Source: WRIS01 sp031549175 (GTDB lineage: Bacteria; Actinomycetota; Coriobacteriia; Coriobacteriales; Eggerthellaceae). Taken from it: a stretch of 7,575 nucleotides of DNA. The notes below the pieces were generated by a model that worked only from the letters and a program-made list of their open reading frames with translations, searched no databases and was not told where the DNA came from. Below are positions 6,484 through 7,575 of the stretch, one piece after another (within the stretch, counting starts at the first letter, position 1; the number at the start of each line of letters is the position of its first letter). The stretch lies in NCBI GenBank assembly GCA_031549175.1, contig JAVBQH010000042.1, positions 1 through 7,575 on the forward strand, read 5' to 3'. The position numbers were made by a program, and so were the translations under genes.

Positions 6484-7410
6484 ATGTCCCAGAAGTGCAA
6501 TCTTATAATCGACTCCTGTTGCGACCTGCCTTATGAGGTGGTGCATCGCCCTGATGTTGATTTGATCAGGTTTCCCTATGTCATAGACGATACCGTGCAT
6601 GAAGACGACCTCTATCAAAGTGTTTCCGCCCATGAGTTTTTTGAGGGTATGAGGAACGGCAGCGAGCCAAGCACGGCCCAGATAGCCATGTCGACGCTTC
6701 AGGACGCTTTTACGCGGGCCGTTGAAAGCGGCATCCCGACGGTCTACCTCTGCTTCTCAAGTGGGCTTTCAGGAAGCTACGACGTGGCAGAACTGGTCTT
6801 AGGCCAGATCAAGGAAAAACACCCGCAAGCCGAGATATACCTTGTGGACACGCGGCTCGCCGCGATCGCGGAAGGGCTGTTGGTGTATGAGGCGATCAAG
6901 CAGGTAGACAAAGGCATGTCAGCCGCTGAATTGAAGGAATGGGCAGAAGAGGCGAAGTTCTATGTCAACGCGCTCTTTATGGTGGACGACCTCGAGTCGT
7001 TGCGCCGTGGCGGACGTATACCTTCGTCGATCGCTTATGCGGGGGCGAAGCTTGACGTGAAGCCCATGCTCACCATCGACGCCGAAGGCAAGCTCACACT
7101 CTCGGGCGTCGCCCGGGGCCGGAAGAAGGGCCTCAAGCAGCTTGCAGAATTCTTCCAGAAAAACGCCGCCGAAAACGGTATGGTCAGAAGCGTCGCGATC
7201 TCGAATGCGGATTGCCCCAAAGATGTCGAGCGGCTTCAGGAATACCTCTCGAAGGCAGACGAGGGCGTCTTGTTTTTGGAAAGCTCGGTGGGCCCGGTGA
7301 TCGGCAGCCATGTTGGACCTGGGATGATCGCCGTTGTATTCTGGGGCAAGGATCGCCGCGAGGCGCTTTCTGTCGCAGACAAGATCGCCCGCAAGGTAAA
7401 AGGCAACTAG
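6484..7410 (+). CDS. DegV family fatty-acid-binding protein (second, divergent)
   Basis: This 308-residue protein is a second DegV/FakB-like lipid carrier. Its motifs are LIIDSCCDLP (7-16), EPSTAQIA (61-68), FSSGLSGSYD (91-100), VDTRLAAIAEGL, RRGGRIP (174-180), DVKPMLTI (191-198), RGRKKGL (211-217) and GSHVGPGM with H276. Compared with the upstream copy, the TSSQPS signature is replaced by STAQIA and overall similarity looks limited to the family motifs. It is therefore an old paralogue and not a recent duplication, and probably prefers a different acyl chain (inference). The ATG at 6484 is preferred over an in-frame ATG at 6385, which would overlap the first degV and add 33 unrelated residues; AAAGAG (6470-6475) lies 8 nt before 6484. 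The gene ends 35 nt before the next start. Confidence 0.92.
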   Translation: MSQKCNLIIDSCCDLPYEVVHRPDVDLIRFPYVIDDTVHEDDLYQSVSAHEFFEGMRNGSEPSTAQIAMSTLQDAFTRAVESGIPTVYLCFSSGLSGSYDVAELVLGQIKEKHPQAEIYLVDTRLAAIAEGLLVYEAIKQVDKGMSAAELKEWAEEAKFYVNALFMVDDLESLRRGGRIPSSIAYAGAKLDVKPMLTIDAEGKLTLSGVARGRKKGLKQLAEFFQKNAAENGMVRSVAISNADCPKDVERLQEYLSKADEGVLFLESSVGPVIGSHVGPGMIAVVFWGKDRREALSVADKIARKVKGN

Positions 7411-7445
7411 CGTACCCTGTGGGTCGAGACAAGGATGAGAAGCCG

Positions 7446-7575
7446 ATGGCAAGCACCTTTATATATGTAGGGAATACCCGCGTAGGGGAATCCTTGGTCA
7501 ACAACCTGCTGTGCTCGGGGCTTGAACTCGCGACACAGGTCGAGGACGCCGGGAGCGTGAACAGTGTCGGTTCGC
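7446..7575 (+). CDS. Unidentified protein, N-terminal fragment
   Basis: An open frame of 43 codons starts at ATG 7446 and runs off the window. AAGGA at 7431-7435 lies 10 nt upstream, within an AAGGATGAG purine stretch, and the 35-nt gap from degV2 keeps it in the same gene train. The fragment begins with a hydrophobic strand (TFIYVGN, residues 4-10), then a likely helix (VGESLVNNLLCSGLEL, 13-28) and a polar segment (TQVEDAGSVNS). This strand-helix order resembles the start of a Rossmann-like or receiver-like domain, but no acidic phosphorylation pocket or GxGxxG motif is visible. I do not recognise the family. It has no signal peptide. The alternative ATG at 7435 gives only a 12-codon frame closing at a TAG. 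Confidence 0.6.
   Translation, partial: MASTFIYVGNTRVGESLVNNLLCSGLELATQVEDAGSVNSVGS

Noticed and set aside
6504..6509. TATAAT inside the second DegV gene
   Set aside because: It lies just downstream of the start codon within Leu-Ile-Ile codons, with no -35 element and no gene starting nearby.
7414..7424. ACCC-TGT-GGGT stem after the second DegV gene as a terminator
   Set aside because: The stem has only 4 bp and no U-run follows.

Overview
This window is a fully coding, plus-strand stretch of high-GC bacterial DNA holding nine genes, seven of them complete. It suggests an anaerobic, high-GC Gram-positive bacterium. Coriobacteriia (Eggerthellaceae- or Atopobiaceae-like) is my best guess. The reasons are the GC-rich codon use, a two-subunit oxygen-sensitive class I fumarase, a RicT/YaaT (PSP1) protein beside tmk and holB, a Gram-positive-type nicotinate phosphoribosyltransferase and paired DegV lipid-binding proteins. 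The taxon is inferred from gene content and was not searched.

Layout. Positions 1-258 hold the C-terminal end of the fumarase alpha subunit, followed by the beta subunit (248-781), which overlaps it by 11 nt and starts with TTG. Next come thymidylate kinase tmk (809-1555), DNA polymerase III delta-prime holB (1559-2704, TTG start), the PSP1-domain protein ricT (2670-4052) with a long basic low-complexity tail, and nicotinate phosphoribosyltransferase pncB (4049-5503, joined to ricT by an ATGA overlap). Two consecutive DegV/FakB-like fatty-acid-binding proteins follow (5546-6448 and 6484-7410). An unrecognised gene starts at 7446 and runs off the window.

The genes are almost gapless: the longest non-coding stretch is 42 nt, and three junctions overlap by 4 to 35 nt. 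No convincing intrinsic terminator lies between any two genes, so one long co-transcribed unit is likely. The only plausible internal promoter seen is a TATAAT at the 3' end of holB, ahead of ricT. No stretch over 300 nt lacks a gene, and no RNA gene, mobile element, CRISPR array or attachment site was seen.

The genes mix housekeeping roles: fumarate/malate interconversion, dTTP synthesis, clamp loading, RNA-processing control, NAD salvage and exogenous fatty-acid handling. tmk-holB-ricT matches a neighbourhood known from Firmicutes (tmk-yaaQ-yaaR-holB-yaaT), here without yaaQ and yaaR. I see no clear new defence or mobile system. The points most worth a second look are the RicT tail, the two DegV proteins with different ligand-pocket signatures, the altered P-loop of delta-prime, and the unidentified gene at the right edge.
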